Shown: positions 36,149-49,118 of the stretch, piece after piece
Layout of the letters: the number at the start of each line of letters is the position of its first letter
Numbering within the stretch: position 1 is the stretch's first letter
Assembly: GCA_001557505.1 (NCBI GenBank)
Contig: LSAX01000008.1
Span: 124,001-188,000 of the forward strand
Length of the DNA stretch: 64,000 nt
Direction of reading: 5' to 3'
Source: Reticulascus tulasneorum
Lineage: Eukaryota > Ascomycota > Sordariomycetes > Glomerellales > Reticulascaceae
Position numbers and translations under genes: made by a program
Notes under the pieces: generated by a model
Seen by the model: the letters and a program-made list of their open reading frames with translations, nothing else
The model's database searches: none
Told to the model about the DNA's origin: nothing

Positions 36149-38736
36149 TCACTTGGTGAAAAGCGACGCAGAGCACTCTGTACCGTTGATGCAGATATTG
36201 TAACCACAGCAGTTATCAACCACGCAGACCAGCCCAGGGTCGCAACGCACATTATTATCGCAGATGTTTGCTATGCCAACGGGCATTATTGGGCAGCGAG
36301 CACTGCGGAAACCGATGCCAGTTCCTTCGATTGTTCTCCCGCAGACACAGTCCGTTCCAGAAATATCGGCGCCTGGGTCATATCGCGGCTCCGTCACATT
36401 GAACGTCTCATTGAACCTGCTTGTTGGATTCAGGTTGCAGATTCCTGGATTGCTACAACATGCTAACGCGTATGGGTCTGAGACTGTGAGGTTAAAGACC
36501 ACCGTGCTGTTTGGAGGCTTTTCTAATGTGGCGATGACTTTGTTGGTGTTGCCTGCCTTAAGCTTGAGGTTGACGGGGAACTCGTCGCCATGTAGTGGTA
36601 CACACACATCGTTCCGTATATCCTCCGGTCTATACTTGTCAACTATCTGCTGCACGGCCGTACGGCCAGTGGAATCACGTCTGAAGAACCAAACAGCAAA
36701 CTTAAAAAGTGCCACGAAATGCTCGATGATCGTGGTCGTCTGTGCCCCGCGATCGCTGCCCGGGTCGATTCCATTATGGACAAACGGCGCCAGTAACTTA
36801 TCTACAGTGACAACAGTATCTAAGTCACTAGACAGGAGGTTCCAGATGGTGGAGAAACTGGGACAGGCGCCGGCAAGGGATCCTCTGGCAAGATAATCCA
36901 ATGCTTGCTGAACAGAAGTCTCGCACTTAGCCAACCCGCTTTCCGCACCTGGATAATAGCAATACGCGACGTAGTCCGCTGGAATACCGCCAGCGGGGAA
37001 TATGGCGCATGGTGTGGGGCCGACAAATAGTTCTGGAGACAGTACGGGCTTTTCCACAGATGGGAAACCTCCTGGGGTAGACAACCGATTTCCGCATTGG
37101 TCCGATAGATTAAGCCATACGTAAAACGGCGTGCCGAGGTCTCGAGGAGACAAGCGATGGTCCACGCCACGTCTAGTGATGGTTGTTGCGTTTCGATCCG
37201 TGCATGTGGAGTTCGTGAGCTTGCCAAGCTGGGAAAAGAAGTTTTCAATGAGGACTTCGCTACTAATTGAACAATTGGCAGAGTAGAAGTGCAAGCCTCG
37301 GTTGTCAATCACCATCTTGTCTCCGTCACTGTCGATGACTGCTATATACGACGGGCTGGAAAAGTCGACAATGAAGGTTTGTGAGGATGCATAGACGATA
37401 CGTAGATACTTGGCGGTGGTCCAATTTGGATCAAAATAAAACGTATCAATGTACGGCGGATCCTGGCCTGTAGTATTGAGCTTTGATGCCGTTAGGGATA
37501 TAGTTGGAGTTGGCAGAGAATAGCAACTCGTTGCGTTTACTACCACTGAAATCGTCACACTGGTAAACGATGTATCGTAGCTGCTCGTTGTTCTGGAGGT
37601 AATTATACTAGTGCGGGTGCGCGAGCCGGTGCTAATGATAGTGCTAGTTGTAGTTGAGTTTCCAATAACCGCACTCGTTCCCAAGTTTGAGCTCCTGGTG
37701 CTGCTCGTGCCGGGTCTTGTAACAGAACTGGAGTTTAATCTGGCCTCCGAGATGGAACTTGAGCTCGCAGCACCGGAGAATTTGGAGCTCACACTGAGGC
37801 TGGTCGTGTTAGAGATGGGACGAGAAGTGAGAGTGGTACTCGTGCTTAATTCAGATGCTGACGCAGAACTGAGGCCAGGGCTAGGATGGCCATACTGGTC
37901 GGAAGTGGTGCTGGACTTTGCCTTTGAGCTTAGAGAAGTACCAGGTTGGCTGGAAAGAGAACGATGACTAGTCGTGACATTATAACGGTAACTCGAACTG
38001 GATCTGGAACTGGAGACGAGGATCGAACTTGATGTAAAATCCCACTCGGATGTTTCGACGCGACTGGCCGTGCCTCCATACGCAGTTGAGTTTGACGTTG
38101 AACGCGGCATTGGACCAGGTCGAACAGCCTCGCTAGTTATACCGGAGCTGGTGCTTGAAGAGCCTGAAACCAAGCTATTTGTTAAGCTCAAGTGCGAGCT
38201 GCTAGAGCTGGGTATCTCCCCTCCATATGGCGGTGGCACCCATCCACAGCCCCAGGTCGTCGAAATGCTCGTCGGGGTTGCTGAGCTAAATGTCAAGGAT
38301 TGGTCATCGCTGGAACTTGTTGACCTGGCAGAGGTCAAAGTTGAAGTGGCCGTTGATGATGTCACGGTATCAGAGAAGATGATCGAGGCTGAGGTAGAAG
38401 ATCTAGTCCCCTCAATTAAGTTAATCTCACTCAGCCAACACCAACACTATGGACCTGAAAGTTAACCCAACCAAAATGTCGAAAGTTTCAAAACACTAAG
38501 TAACTCACAGCGCTTCTGATAGACGGCACGGCAAACTGTGTAATCTCGGGAGGTGGAGGCAGAGCCGCAGTTGGAGTCGTGGTTGGGCTGACAGACACTT
38601 CGAGCAAAGAAACACAGTATTCAGTTCCATTGTGTCGTATGATTGCGCGAACAACATTGTCGTGGTGACAATCGGAAACCACAGAAGCGATGGTGGTTGC
38701 CAGGACCAAGAGTATATCCAGACGTAGGAACAACAT
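36149..38736 (-). CDS. large secreted Ser/Thr-rich, Cys-rich protein of unknown function
   Basis: The start MLFLRLDILLVLATTIASVVS is a signal peptide. Exons are 38736-38509 and 38410-36149 (98-nt intron), giving 829 aa. Residues about 25-50 (DCHHDNVVRAIIRHNGTEYC) form a small Cys-bearing head. Residues about 55-370 are mucin-like, dominated by Ser and Thr, and probably heavily O-glycosylated. The C-terminal 450 residues are a globular Cys-rich region with many N-glycosylation sequons. It contains a dibasic RR site before GVDH, and ends in a dense Cys block (CVCGRTIEG, CDPGLVCVVDNCCGYNIC). There is no catalytic motif or GPI signal that I recognise. A wall-associated or adhesive protein is the likeliest role, as inference from composition. 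Confidence 0.8.
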
Positions 38737-40028
38737 ATCTAATAATGAAACGGGATGCCAAACAACAGTCTAGATGAAAATTGGTAGATGTTGTTTCAAA
38801 ATGGTAGAGACTGCGAGTTACCCGACAAGATTCAGGGGCGATATGCTGAGCACATATATATCTAAGGGTATCATCATTACAGCTGACGGGACCTAATCAC
38901 CGCTCGATGGCACGCGAAGCTATGGTGCTGTGACCGACATGGTCTCTCGCTCCACATATGCGGCATTACGATGCACAACGTCACACAGATTGGCCTGAGT
39001 GGAATTGACGTGCGTACCAATCTTCTTTCTATAAAGCTTGTTGTGGGTTTGGCCCCCTATCATTACAGCACAGGGCTTTCCAGCGTAGGTTGTGAGTAGA
39101 CATCAGGATCTCCAGCAATCCAGTTCTCATGGATACCTTCCCTTTCTTCTGCGTCGTGAGCCATCTCTACAACCGAATCACAATAGAAAGCTGGGCCGTC
39201 TTGCAGCACCTGTAGCCCACATACTACATGCACTATCAGCAAGTTACCTGAGCTTGGGTGATTAGTTGCTCAAAACTGTTGCGGGAGCCTGAGTCCACTA
39301 ACGGCCTGTTCCACGGTAGTATGAAGATTACGTTCCTCCCAGGTTCCACTGCAGCCACTGTCAAACTTGAAGCTGATGTTTCAGGCAGAAATGCTGGATC
39401 AGGGACACATCTTGCCAATATTACCGGATGAAGACCATGCAAGCCGCCGAAACCTGCGTGACGATTACCTGTTGGCTGGCAACTTCTCAGATCGGAGAAC
39501 ATGCAGGTACCGAGGCTGCATTTGCACGCCGCATCTGGATCAAAGACATGTTCAGCTGAGGAACGGCGGCAATTCATTGCTCAGGTTGACTTGGTTATAG
39601 GCCGCTCTGGGACATCGAGCCCTCATATCCGCAAACTATACCTGTACGACTACGTTCACGTTGCAGACACGTTGCAGTTTGATAAGGCCAGCGTGTAGGA
39701 ACTGTTCACGGCGCAGAACTCCGGAAGCAGACAGGTGTTCGGGCCCATTTAAGTCCGAGACATTCGCACCAGAGGCGAGAACATGAAGTGGTACCAAAGT
39801 CAAGTCTGCAGGCCATGATCGGTAGAGACGGCGTGCTCATGGCGAGCTCGACTACACGAAAAGATTTGCTGATTCTTCGTCAAATGTATCCATAACATCT
39901 ACCCAAACCCCTCGTGCCATCATTACCCTTATACGCGAATCCAAGCCCAAAAAAGACGAACCAAACAGATTCCCGGCCTGTCCTCCCCCATGATAAATAC
40001 ACAAGCAGCCTGCCCCTCATGCAATGCC
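38737..40028. other. intergenic, no gene supported
   Basis: About 1.3 kb between the secreted-protein promoter and the 3' end of SMC4. Small overlapping open stretches at 39236-39700 lie on both strands without structure. Nothing is supported. Confidence 0.45.
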
Positions 40029-43000
40029 TCAGCGAGCCAGTGTGACTTGCTGAGTAGCCTGACCCTGTTGCTGACCCTGCTGTTGACCCCTTCTGGCAAT
40101 AAAATCTTGATTTTCAATTGTCACACTCTTTGTCATGTGGTTCACTTTGTATACACCGACAAGTCTCGCCGCTAGCTCGAACATGTTGTTTCTGAGGGAT
40201 ATTACAATGAACTGGGCGTTCTTCGTGCGCTCCTTGATGTAATTGGCAACAATGGACACCTGCGACAACATGATTAGCTTCTTTCTCTCGCCTAGTACGT
40301 TGCAATTTGAAGATGTTAACTTACGTTTCTGAAATCCAAAGCGGCATCGATTTCGTCCATGACATATAGTGGCGTCGGCTTGTAGTGGTGCAACGCAAAC
40401 ACCAGAGCTAGACTGCTGAGCGTCTTCTCGCCGCCGGAGAGATTGCTGATATTTTTCCACGACTTCTTGGGCGGCATGACGCTGAATAGGATGCCCTCGC
40501 TGAAAGGGTCGAGCGAGTCCACCAGCTCGAGCTCGGCGTTGCCGCCCATGGTGATCATCTGGTACATCTCCTTCAAGCGAAGGGAGATGGTGCTGAAACC
40601 CTCCATGAAGCCCTCCAAGCGCAGTCGTCGCAATTCGTCGCATCGTTTCTTCGCAGCGTCGCGCTGGCCAACAGCTGTTGTGAGATCTGATGAACGAGCT
40701 GCGTGCTCCTCTACCCGACGACGATATTCTGCTAGCACGCCTAGATCAACATTGACGTTTTGCGTTTTCTCCTCCAGTGCGGCGATCTCTCCCTTGAGCT
40801 TCTCCTTGCTCATGTCGGCGAGCTCGTCTGGTGTATAGGTGGGCAGCTCTTGAGGCTGTCGAACGGGTTGCTCGACCTCTTCTGCGGCAGACGCATCCTC
40901 CCCGCTGCCCTCTTCACCCTCTGCGGAGACAGGCTCCGATACTGCCGTCGACGTTCCCGTGAGGTCATCGACGTTCTGAATTGTCAGCTTGGACAACTTC
41001 TCATCCCAGTATCGGAGGCGCTTTTGATTTTCCGCCAGGACCTTCTGATTCTCCTCTAGCTTGTTGCGCATCTCAATTTCCACTGCGCGCGTAGCGTTGA
41101 GATCGGATGTCTTCTCATCCAACTCTGCTTTCAGGGAAACGAGCTCCTGCTTCTTGAGGGCCAATTCGTCCTGGGCTTCCTCAACTCGGCTCTTGAGGGT
41201 ATCTGCCTTCTCGCCCTGGTTCTCAACCTCGCTCTCGAGCTTTGCTAAGTCTCGCATGGCAGTTTCGACCTCTTTCGTAGCCTTCGCGTGATCTTTTTCA
41301 AGCTTGGCTTTCTGTTTCTCGGCCTTGACTTTCCTCACTTCGGCGTTAGAGGTCTCTTCATTTTGTGATAAAATCTCCTCCTTCAGCGCATCGACGTTAG
41401 CACGCTGAATGCGGAGCTTCTCACCGCCGACTTCCATGATCTTGTCTTGGAGAGCCTTGATCTCCTCCTCGACGCCCGACGTCTCATCGTGGAGCTTCTC
41501 GACCTCTTTGTTGAGTTTGGCGATGTCTTTCTGGAGCACTGCGACGCGATTGTCATCGGACTGGGACGGTTGGTGTTCCTTGCTTAGCTCTTTTACCCGT
41601 CGTTGCGCGTCGGCAAGATTTTTGGCGGCACTATCAAGTTCAAGTCCAATCTTCTGCATTTTGGTGTCGAGCTGCGGGATCTGGTCGTTCAGATATTTCA
41701 GCCGCGTTTCCAGTTCCTTCTGCTGCTCTTGGAAATCCTGGTAATTCTTCTCCCAGACATCGCGGTCGCCCTCGAGCTTTGATACCTGTTCCTTGGTGGT
41801 ATCTGCCACAAGCTTGGAAGACATCTGACCTTTCTTTACAGTAGAGCCACCACCTGACATGGTACCGGACTTGTCGATCAGCTCACCGTCCAGCGTGACG
41901 ACACGCCATCGTCTAGCGCCGTACGCAATTCTGTTGGCCTGAGCGAGATCCTTGGCCACAAGTGTGTCTTGAAGGGCGTGGTAAAAGGCGGGCCTGAATT
42001 TCTCCTCTTTTGCATTGACAAGATCGAAGAGTCGAGGAGCATCTTCAGGGGTCTGGATTTGCGCTATGTCACGGACCCTCAACTTGTCCAAGCATATGAA
42101 ATTTCCTCGTCCCATGTTGGTCTTCCTGAGATATTCAATGCACTGCTGGCCAGCATCAACAGTGTCTGTGACAAAATTGTCGAGTGCACCACATGCCGTG
42201 GAGATGGCGACGTCGTACTTTTGATCGATGGTGCCCAGGTTGCCGAGTCTCCCGTGAAAGCCCTCAATTCGGCCAGACTCTTTCATACGCATCAACGCTG
42301 TGAGAACGTTACCCTGAGTCTGAGTCTTGGACAAACTTGACCGAGCCTCATCAGCCTTCTGTCTGGCGTTGGAGACCTTGCCCCGAATTTTAGGTTCTTC
42401 CTGGGCAAGTTGTTGAAGTTCGGCTTCCACCTTCTTTGCCTCCTTTTCGAGCTTCGACTTCTCCGCCTGACGCTCCTTCAGCTCTTCTAGCTTGGCGGCT
42501 CTCCCGTCCTCGATGGAGGCAATCTTCGCCTCCAGTTCCGTAAGGGCCACAGCACCAGCATTAGCCCTCTCCTGGAGAATCGTCAGCTCGCTCTCGGCGA
42601 CGGCGATGGCAGATTGTTTCTGGTTGATCTTCTCCTTCCAAGGCTCTAACGACTTTTGTTTCGCAGCAATCTGATCAGAAAACTTCTGCGTCTTGCCTTT
42701 TAAGCTATCACGAATGCTAGCAAGCTCAGCCTCTTCCTCCTGCACCCGCAGCTCGAGCGAGGATATTTCGCTAGCGCGGGTCTCAATCTCCTCTCCGCAT
42801 TGCGCGATGGTTTCTTCGGCATCAGTGGCGGATTTTTCGCAGTTGGCGATTGTTTTCTCCAGCTTCTTCTGCTTGTCGGTCAGGAACTTGCGTTTCTCAT
42901 CGAACTTGACGCGTTCTTGCTCGAATTTGGCCATTTCCTTGATGAGGCCTTGCGTTTCCTTCTCTCGGGCCTCGAAATCCTTACTGCCTTTGGAGTATTC

Positions 43001-44511
43001 TTTCTCGAGCTGCTTGATGACCTTCTCTCCACCTGTGTGCTTCTCCAATTCATCGTTGAGTTGCGCTTGCATCTGATTGATAGCCTCTTCTGTGACGGCA
43101 ACGTTATCGTTGCACTCGCCAATGTATAGCTGATAGAGAGCTGACTGCTTGATAGCCAGCTCGTTCTCATCGCGAATGAACGTAAGGGCCTTGTTCTTCT
43201 TGTCTTCCAGGCCGTTCCTTTCTTTCTCGACGTGCTGAACGCGTCCGCTCTTCTCCATGCAGATTTCATTCAAGGTTTCGACTTCTGTGGCAGCTTCCTC
43301 AATAGGCGCTTTGTACTTGGATGTTCCGATGATATCCTCAAGATACTCAAGGAGCCCATCCTCGTGCTCGTTGGCTGCCTTTGGTTTCATCTGTGCGATG
43401 GACTCCACCTCGCCTTGCAGAATAAGAAAGCGCTTATGATCCAGATCAACGCCTCGGTCGCGAAGGAGAGTCGTAACAGTGGTGAAGTTCGAGTTCTTGC
43501 CGTTGATATAGTACTGGCTGGAGTTGTTCTTGAAGGCCTTTCGAGAGATGACTAGGTCGGAGTTGGGAATGACAACATGACTACCACCGGGCTGTGTAAC
43601 GTTAGTTTCCTCGCAAGCACTTGAATCGGTGATTTGCCTACCTGGTCCATGACCTCCTTGAAGTGCACCGAGACTTCGCAATAGTCGAGATCCGGGAACT
43701 GGGCCGAATTGTGAATGAGAGCCGAGAGCTTGCCCTGCCGCATTTTGCTGGCTCGAAACCCGAAGACAAAGAGGAGGGAATCGATGACGTTGGACTTGCC
43801 AGAACCGTTGGGACCAACAACAGAGGAGAAGGAGCCGTGGAAAGGCCCAACCTCCTGCCGGCCAGCGTAGCTCTTGAAGTTGGTCAAAATGAGGTAGGTA
43901 ATGACAATCCGTGCCTTCGGGCCAGTATCTTCGATGATTGGCACCGTCACAGTTCGCGATTTCAGCACGATGTCCATCGGCTTCTCGAGCACCGTGTCCA
44001 TCGCGCGAATTGGTTTGATAGTTGCATGGGTCTCGTCCGCTGGGCGCCGCTGCTCATTAATACTGGCGGCAGTGATATCAGATAGAGGACTCCCATGCAG
44101 CTCAGAGGGTTCTGGCGATACTGATGGCTTCGGCGTTGGCATGGGCGGCGCAATTTCGGGGGTTGTGGCTTTCGCAACCGCGACACTCTTCCTCTTTCTA
44201 GGCGAGGGCTTCTTTGTAGGAGATTCTGGCGCGGCCGTGACGGTCTGGTCGGGGTCAAACACCTCGCTTGGTTCTATGCTTGCAGCGGCAAGACTCTTCT
44301 TGGTCCGTCCTTTCGCGCGGGGCGTTGTCGGCGCAGCGACACTCTTCCGTGGTTTTGTTTGGCGACGGGGGCTACGCGCTGCCTCCGGGGCAAAGTCATC
44401 TTCGCCATCATCCTCAACTTTCTGCGTGGTGTTCGCGACCTCGTCGTCATCGGAGTCAACAATCGCCTGTCGTCTCGTTGCGCGGCGCGGTCGGCCTGGT
44501 GCTGCCGACAT
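40029..44511 (-). CDS. SMC4: SMC4 condensin ATPase subunit
   Basis: The SMC2 partner in condensin, which loops and compacts mitotic chromosomes. Exons are 44511-43642, 43591-40325 and 40259-40029, giving 1455 aa, typical for fungal SMC4. The first about 215 residues are a basic, Ser/Pro-rich tail with many SP/TP sites, as expected for CDK control. The head follows: LTNFKSYAGRQEVGPFH and Walker A VGPNGSGKSNVID. Long coiled coils flank the hinge (VISTACGALDNFVTDT, then SGTMSGGGSTVKKGQMS). The C-terminal head carries signature NLSGGEKTLSSLALVFALH and Walker B LYVMDEIDAALD. The last exon encodes FIVISLRNNMFELAARLVGVYK and a Gln-rich end. An in-frame ATG at 44640 exists; MSAAPGRPRRATRR at 44511 fits best. 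Confidence 0.97.
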
Positions 44512-44911
44512 TGTATAATCTGTCCGATGCAACAGGATAGTATTGCTTTTTTCTTCTTTTTTTGGCTGGGAAAACGGGGACTGTGGTGATTCAAACAGCT
44601 CCCGAAAATGAGCATTCGGGAAATCGAAGTCGTAAAACAATGAAGTCTTCGCGGAGGGTGGGATGGAAATGGGTTGTTATTACTGTTCCCCACGTTTGTT
44701 TAGTTAGAGACAGATTAGGCGGGCTGTAAACAAAGCAAGCCACACGAAAGCCACGAGGTGCGCGTTCACGTGATGTCGCGTCGGCGCCGAATATTTGCCG
44801 GCATCCCGCCAAAGAAACCCACCATTACGCCTCACGTAAATCATTTACGATCCAATGTGACCTTCAGAGCGCAATCCGTAGATCTTGACAGGTTTAGGAT
44901 CTACCTTCACG
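44512..44911. promoter_or_regulatory. divergent promoter region SMC4 / ELYS-like
   Basis: A 400-bp gap separates two divergent genes with roles in chromosome condensation and nuclear pores. No named motif was identified. Confidence 0.4.
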
Positions 44912-45956
44912 ATGTTCGACTATACGCAATTCGACCATGTCTTTGATCCTTCGGTGCAGTTTCCCTACGACCGGAAAACTTTGCAAGAGATAGAGACATA
45001 CCGTAAGAGCTTCGATGGGACGCTTTTCGTGGATCGTGTCTTGAAGGCATTGGGCTTGACTAAAGGTACGAATGAGTTCCCCCCCGTGATCAATTGATAG
45101 GCAGACTGACAGTGGCACGAAACCACAGCTAAGATCTACCCGCCCAGATCCGACAATGCACTCCGAACATTGCATCAACAGCTCTGCGAAGCTGAAATGA
45201 CAATGCACCACCGCCTTTCCATCTTCTACTACATTCTCCTTGATTTCGACGCCCACCAGGGCCGCGCTCAGGCATCGGCGAAGTTTGCCACAACGTCTGG
45301 AGTCCCGAAGAATTACCAGATCTTTATGAAAGGTCTGTGGCACATGGATCATCAGCAATTCGAGGTAAATCTTTCTCAGATGCGGCGGCATTGAGTCGCA
45401 GCGACTAACAGGGCCATTCCAGCAAGCACTGGAATACATTGCACACCCGTCCCTGACGACCGACTTTGCAGATGAAATCATGACTGCCCTCGTGAGGCAC
45501 GCGCCAGATAATGACTATACACTACCCCTGGCATACTTTCATACGGTCCAGCCGATCCTGAAAACTGCCGAGGCTTTGGTACTTCTTTTCAACGCCATGG
45601 CAAGAACGAGCGTCACTGAAGCACTGTACTTCTCTCGGACCCATTCCGAAGCCATGAGAGAGCAACTGTTTTCGCAGCTGGTATCCGCTGTGTTGGATGC
45701 CCCTGCGAGTGTAGAGACGGCAAATCGGTCAACCGAGCTTGTCGGCCTACCTTTAGACGCAGCAGAGGAGGCTTGGCTGGAAACATTTTTGTTACGTGGT
45801 GAAGGGAAAAAGTTGAGGAAGGCCAAAGACACGCTTCTCATGCGTAAAATGGTCACGGGCCGATACGATGAGGCGATCAAGGAGAGGGGTGTTGGCGGAC
45901 GTTGGGGGGTGGTCATCGAGGGTCTAAAGAGCGGAATGGGTGGTAGAGTCAACTGA
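44912..45956 (+). CDS. ELYS-like nuclear pore assembly protein
   Basis: A homologue of the helical ELYS domain found in fission yeast Ely5, a nuclear pore (Nup107-160 complex) component. Exons are 44912-45065, 45129-45364 and 45423-45956, giving 307 aa. Diagnostic blocks are FPYDRKTLQEIETYRKSFDG, LFVDRVLKALGL, IYPPRSDNALRTLHQQL, HRLSIFYYILLDF, KGLWHMDHQQFEQALEYIAHPSL and the following helices. There is no beta-propeller, as in fungal forms. The family call rests on this pattern. The gene is divergent from SMC4. Confidence 0.88.
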
Positions 45957-46307
45957 CGATACTGCATCTGTCACAGATTTGTAGTCGCGTGTGGACTTGT
46001 GTGAATACGGTACCATCAGCATAGGCTAGGAGTTTAATGATATCCTGTGAGTGTTTTTCTCTCGAAGCTCGACTGTATTTGCTACCTAGTCTCCCGTTCC
46101 TGAACCAGTACATGTGCTCGCCAGGTCCCCTAGGGCAAAACAAGTTCCAGCTGCATCAATAACCCTGCCACATAGTCCAGTGCCTCGCATGACTTCGGGT
46201 GTCTGATCGCAAGAAAATACCCATCCGGGTCTTCTACCAGTACATCCTACGAAATATCACAGGGTTGTCGATGTTATTCATCAATGGCAAGGCATGCCCG
46301 TCGGGAC
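45957..46307. other. convergent 3' region
   Basis: About 350 bp between convergent ELYS-like and F-box genes. Only 3' UTR sequence is expected. Confidence 0.5.
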
Positions 46308-47863
46308 TCAGTATCTACTATAGTTAGCCTCTGTCTGTATTGCACGCGGTGGGCCACGAAGAAGGATTGAACTTGCTTTGATTTCAACGCCATCTTCTTG
46401 GAAGTCTCCTAAGGCATTCGATAATACTGGGCTTGCGCGCAAGCCACCTTGTCGAGAAACGTCCTGCCTCAAACCTGCAGAGTAGCCAGAAGCCTCCAAT
46501 GTCAGTACCTCGAGCTGAGGCATTGCATGCAGTCCATGAGAAAGCATATTCAGCAACAGAATCATGCTTGAGTCAAAGCCATGTACCACAGCCCCATCTC
46601 TGCGCTCGTGCGCTAGAACGACGCAGTCTGTCAGCCGGAGGGACTTGAGATTCTGAGGGAGCCAGTGACCGGGTTCTTCGCTGATAGGTTCGACATGTTT
46701 GTAGAGACTACGAGCTGAAATCGTAACACTTTCGAGGTCGTTGAGCAATGGCAATGCCTCCAGGTCGATTTTGACATTCTCGAGAGTGAGGTGCTTCAGG
46801 CCAAGATCGTCCATCCGATCTCTCAGAATGTCCGAGAGTTTGAAGGTTACAGTGTCATCAAACGGCAGGCAGATTCCACCGATGAGGGTGAAGGACTCCA
46901 GTTTGGTGCGTTTCTTCAGAAGGTTCTTCATGAAAATGACGTCGAAATTTGGTTCATTCGATAGCTCGGAGAACTTGAGGAATTCAAGCGTCAATGACTC
47001 GAGAGTCGTGCTTCCCATGTGCGAAGGCATTTCGATTGGATGGATATCCGAAAGTCCGTTGTGAAACTCATCAGTGAGCCCGCCGATTTTGAGATTTCGG
47101 ATTGACTGAATTCCAAACATGCGGTAAATTACCACACCAGACAGCCATCTGTTAGTAACCTGCTCGTCCATTGGAAATGAAATAGAACCTGTTTGTCCCA
47201 CTAGTTAGTACGCAGCACAAAAGACCACTTCGACGAGATTGTCGTCGAGCAAGCCACCTGCTCAGGGACCTTACAGTCTGTTAGACAACCGAACGGACCC
47301 TTCTGCGGAGCGTCAGCGTACATGCGCAGGACGTCCCAGAGACTAGAGTTTAGGTTTTCGGGGGGCATCTGTGTGCCCGGAATGTCTGGATTTGGAGTCT
47401 GCAAGTCGAGCGGCAAAAGGGTCAGAGACTCCAAATATGGGAAGAGGTCCAGGTTGTGGTGTTGCACTAGCACAACGGTCGCGTTATCCTCTGGCATGCT
47501 GTAATGGTAAGACTTGACAAGTAGACCGAGAGCCGGTCTTGCAGTCATGGTACGCTGGAACTGCCTAAACTGCTCGTTGGTTTCGATGACAGGTCCGGCA
47601 TAGAGGTAAGGTGTGGCAACAGCTTGAAACAGCTTCGAAGACCGAGCGACGAAGGCGAGAGTCTTCTGGTTTAGACTCAGGTAGTCGAAGATATTCTGCA
47701 GAACCTCGGTTGGCAACTGGAAAGCTACAAACCCAACCTTTTCTGAAGCGTCGTCCTCAAGAGCAAGTTGAACAGATCTCGCGGTGACAGGGCTTCTGTC
47801 AAGCCTGTCGGCAGCACTCTTGCTTGACGTTGCTCCGTCTGACTGCTGGAGACTAGGCTCCAT
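46308..47863 (-). CDS. F-box protein with leucine-rich C-terminal region
   Basis: A probable substrate adaptor of an SCF ubiquitin ligase. Exons are 47863-47275 and 47188-46308, giving 489 aa. The F-box lies at about residues 45-95 (FQLPTEVLQNIFDYLSLNQKTLAFVARSSKLFQAVATPYLY). The C-terminal part has irregular Leu-rich strands (LESLTLEFLKF, LKHLTLENVKI, LESVTISARSLY, LKSLRLTDC), typical of fungal F-box/LRR-like proteins. The intron (47189-47274) has donor gtaagg, a perfect TACTAAC branch site and acceptor aaacag; the nearer tag is too close to the branch point. The substrate is unknown. Confidence 0.82.
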
Positions 47864-49118
47864 CTTAATATGTTTGCTTCTCGTCCTGTGTTGCTTTACT
47901 TGCGCATTAAAGAGAGTACGATGCTGTTGTCTGGGGGTATGAAATGGGAAAGCAAGCTGTGAGAAGGAGTAGACGCAGCGAGGAATCTACCGTGGGGACT
48001 GAATGAGAAGGTGCAAAGAGTCAAAAAGAAGCGGAGACATTTGTTTCATTCTAGAACCAACCGCTCTGTGAATGGAGAATAAAGCAAGGTTATCCAGTAG
48101 CTCTCGCCCTTTTTGCAATTGTGCGCGTTTATACGCAAAGCATCGCGTAACTGGTCCTGCATGCAGAGACGCAGCTCAGTAATCCACTTTGAGCAGAACT
48201 CCTATTCACGGACCAAGTTCCTCGAAGTGAAGTCGTTCAGGGCTATCTAGTAGAACATAGTTGGAGGGAAACCATTCTCTAGCTTGAAACCTAATGGTTG
48301 TATTTGACTTAGGTCTTGTGAATGGCATCCCGTGATGAGCACGGGGACCGATCCTTTTTTTTTCAGAAGACTCTTTAATCATTGCTTCCATGTGTGATTC
48401 TTGATAACTCGAAACTCAACTGCGATGAATTACACATTTGCGCCCAAAGATTATGACCAAGTCGGCTTGCAATCAACTGGTACCGCTAGGACTATAAGAG
48501 AAGCTATCTACTTGAAGACTTTCACATTGGCTATACGAAGCACCGGTTGACTCTGGTTTGGGTATTAGGTCTAGGAGGACGTGGGGTTTGATGACCGATC
48601 TAGTGATATGATAAACAACCATCCAACCACTGTTCACATCCGATGCTCCATCATGATCCATATGTGTAGTTCTTTGTTCGGGAGGGCACGCATGCACCGG
48701 CGAACCTATTCTCGCAGTTATTCAATCATGCATCTCGAAGTTCCGAGCTGCCTGCTAAAGAGAGCGTTGTTTTAACGTCGATGAGATCAGGGAATGGAAT
48801 CCGGGTTAGTTGAAGTAGATGCCGGAGCCGATGCCGGATGTATCCCGGGATTGGGTCCGTGGTTGGACCCCACCTAAGCGCGCTGTGAGAAGTGTGCATA
48901 AAAAGCCGCTCCTCTCATCTAAGATCCTGGCGCCAGCCAGCAGTGGGTTTGTTCTGAGTTTGCTCCATAGCTGACCTATGCAGGTGTTCCGCTTCGACTT
49001 TCGAAATATTGTGATATCACTAAATTCCTTATTTCAAATCTTATATTCTCCAACGATCTCCCCGAGAGGCGACACCTTGGATAATCCAGTGGCACTCTCA
49101 ACCCCGCATTCTGGCATC
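47864..49118. other. divergent intergenic region
   Basis: About 1.25 kb between the divergent F-box and N-acetyltransferase genes. A T-rich run lies at 48354-48364. No gene was recognised. Confidence 0.45.

Noticed and set aside
40443..43076. Several + strand open stretches antisense to SMC4
   Set aside because: They mirror the biased codons of the SMC4 coiled coil on the opposite strand.
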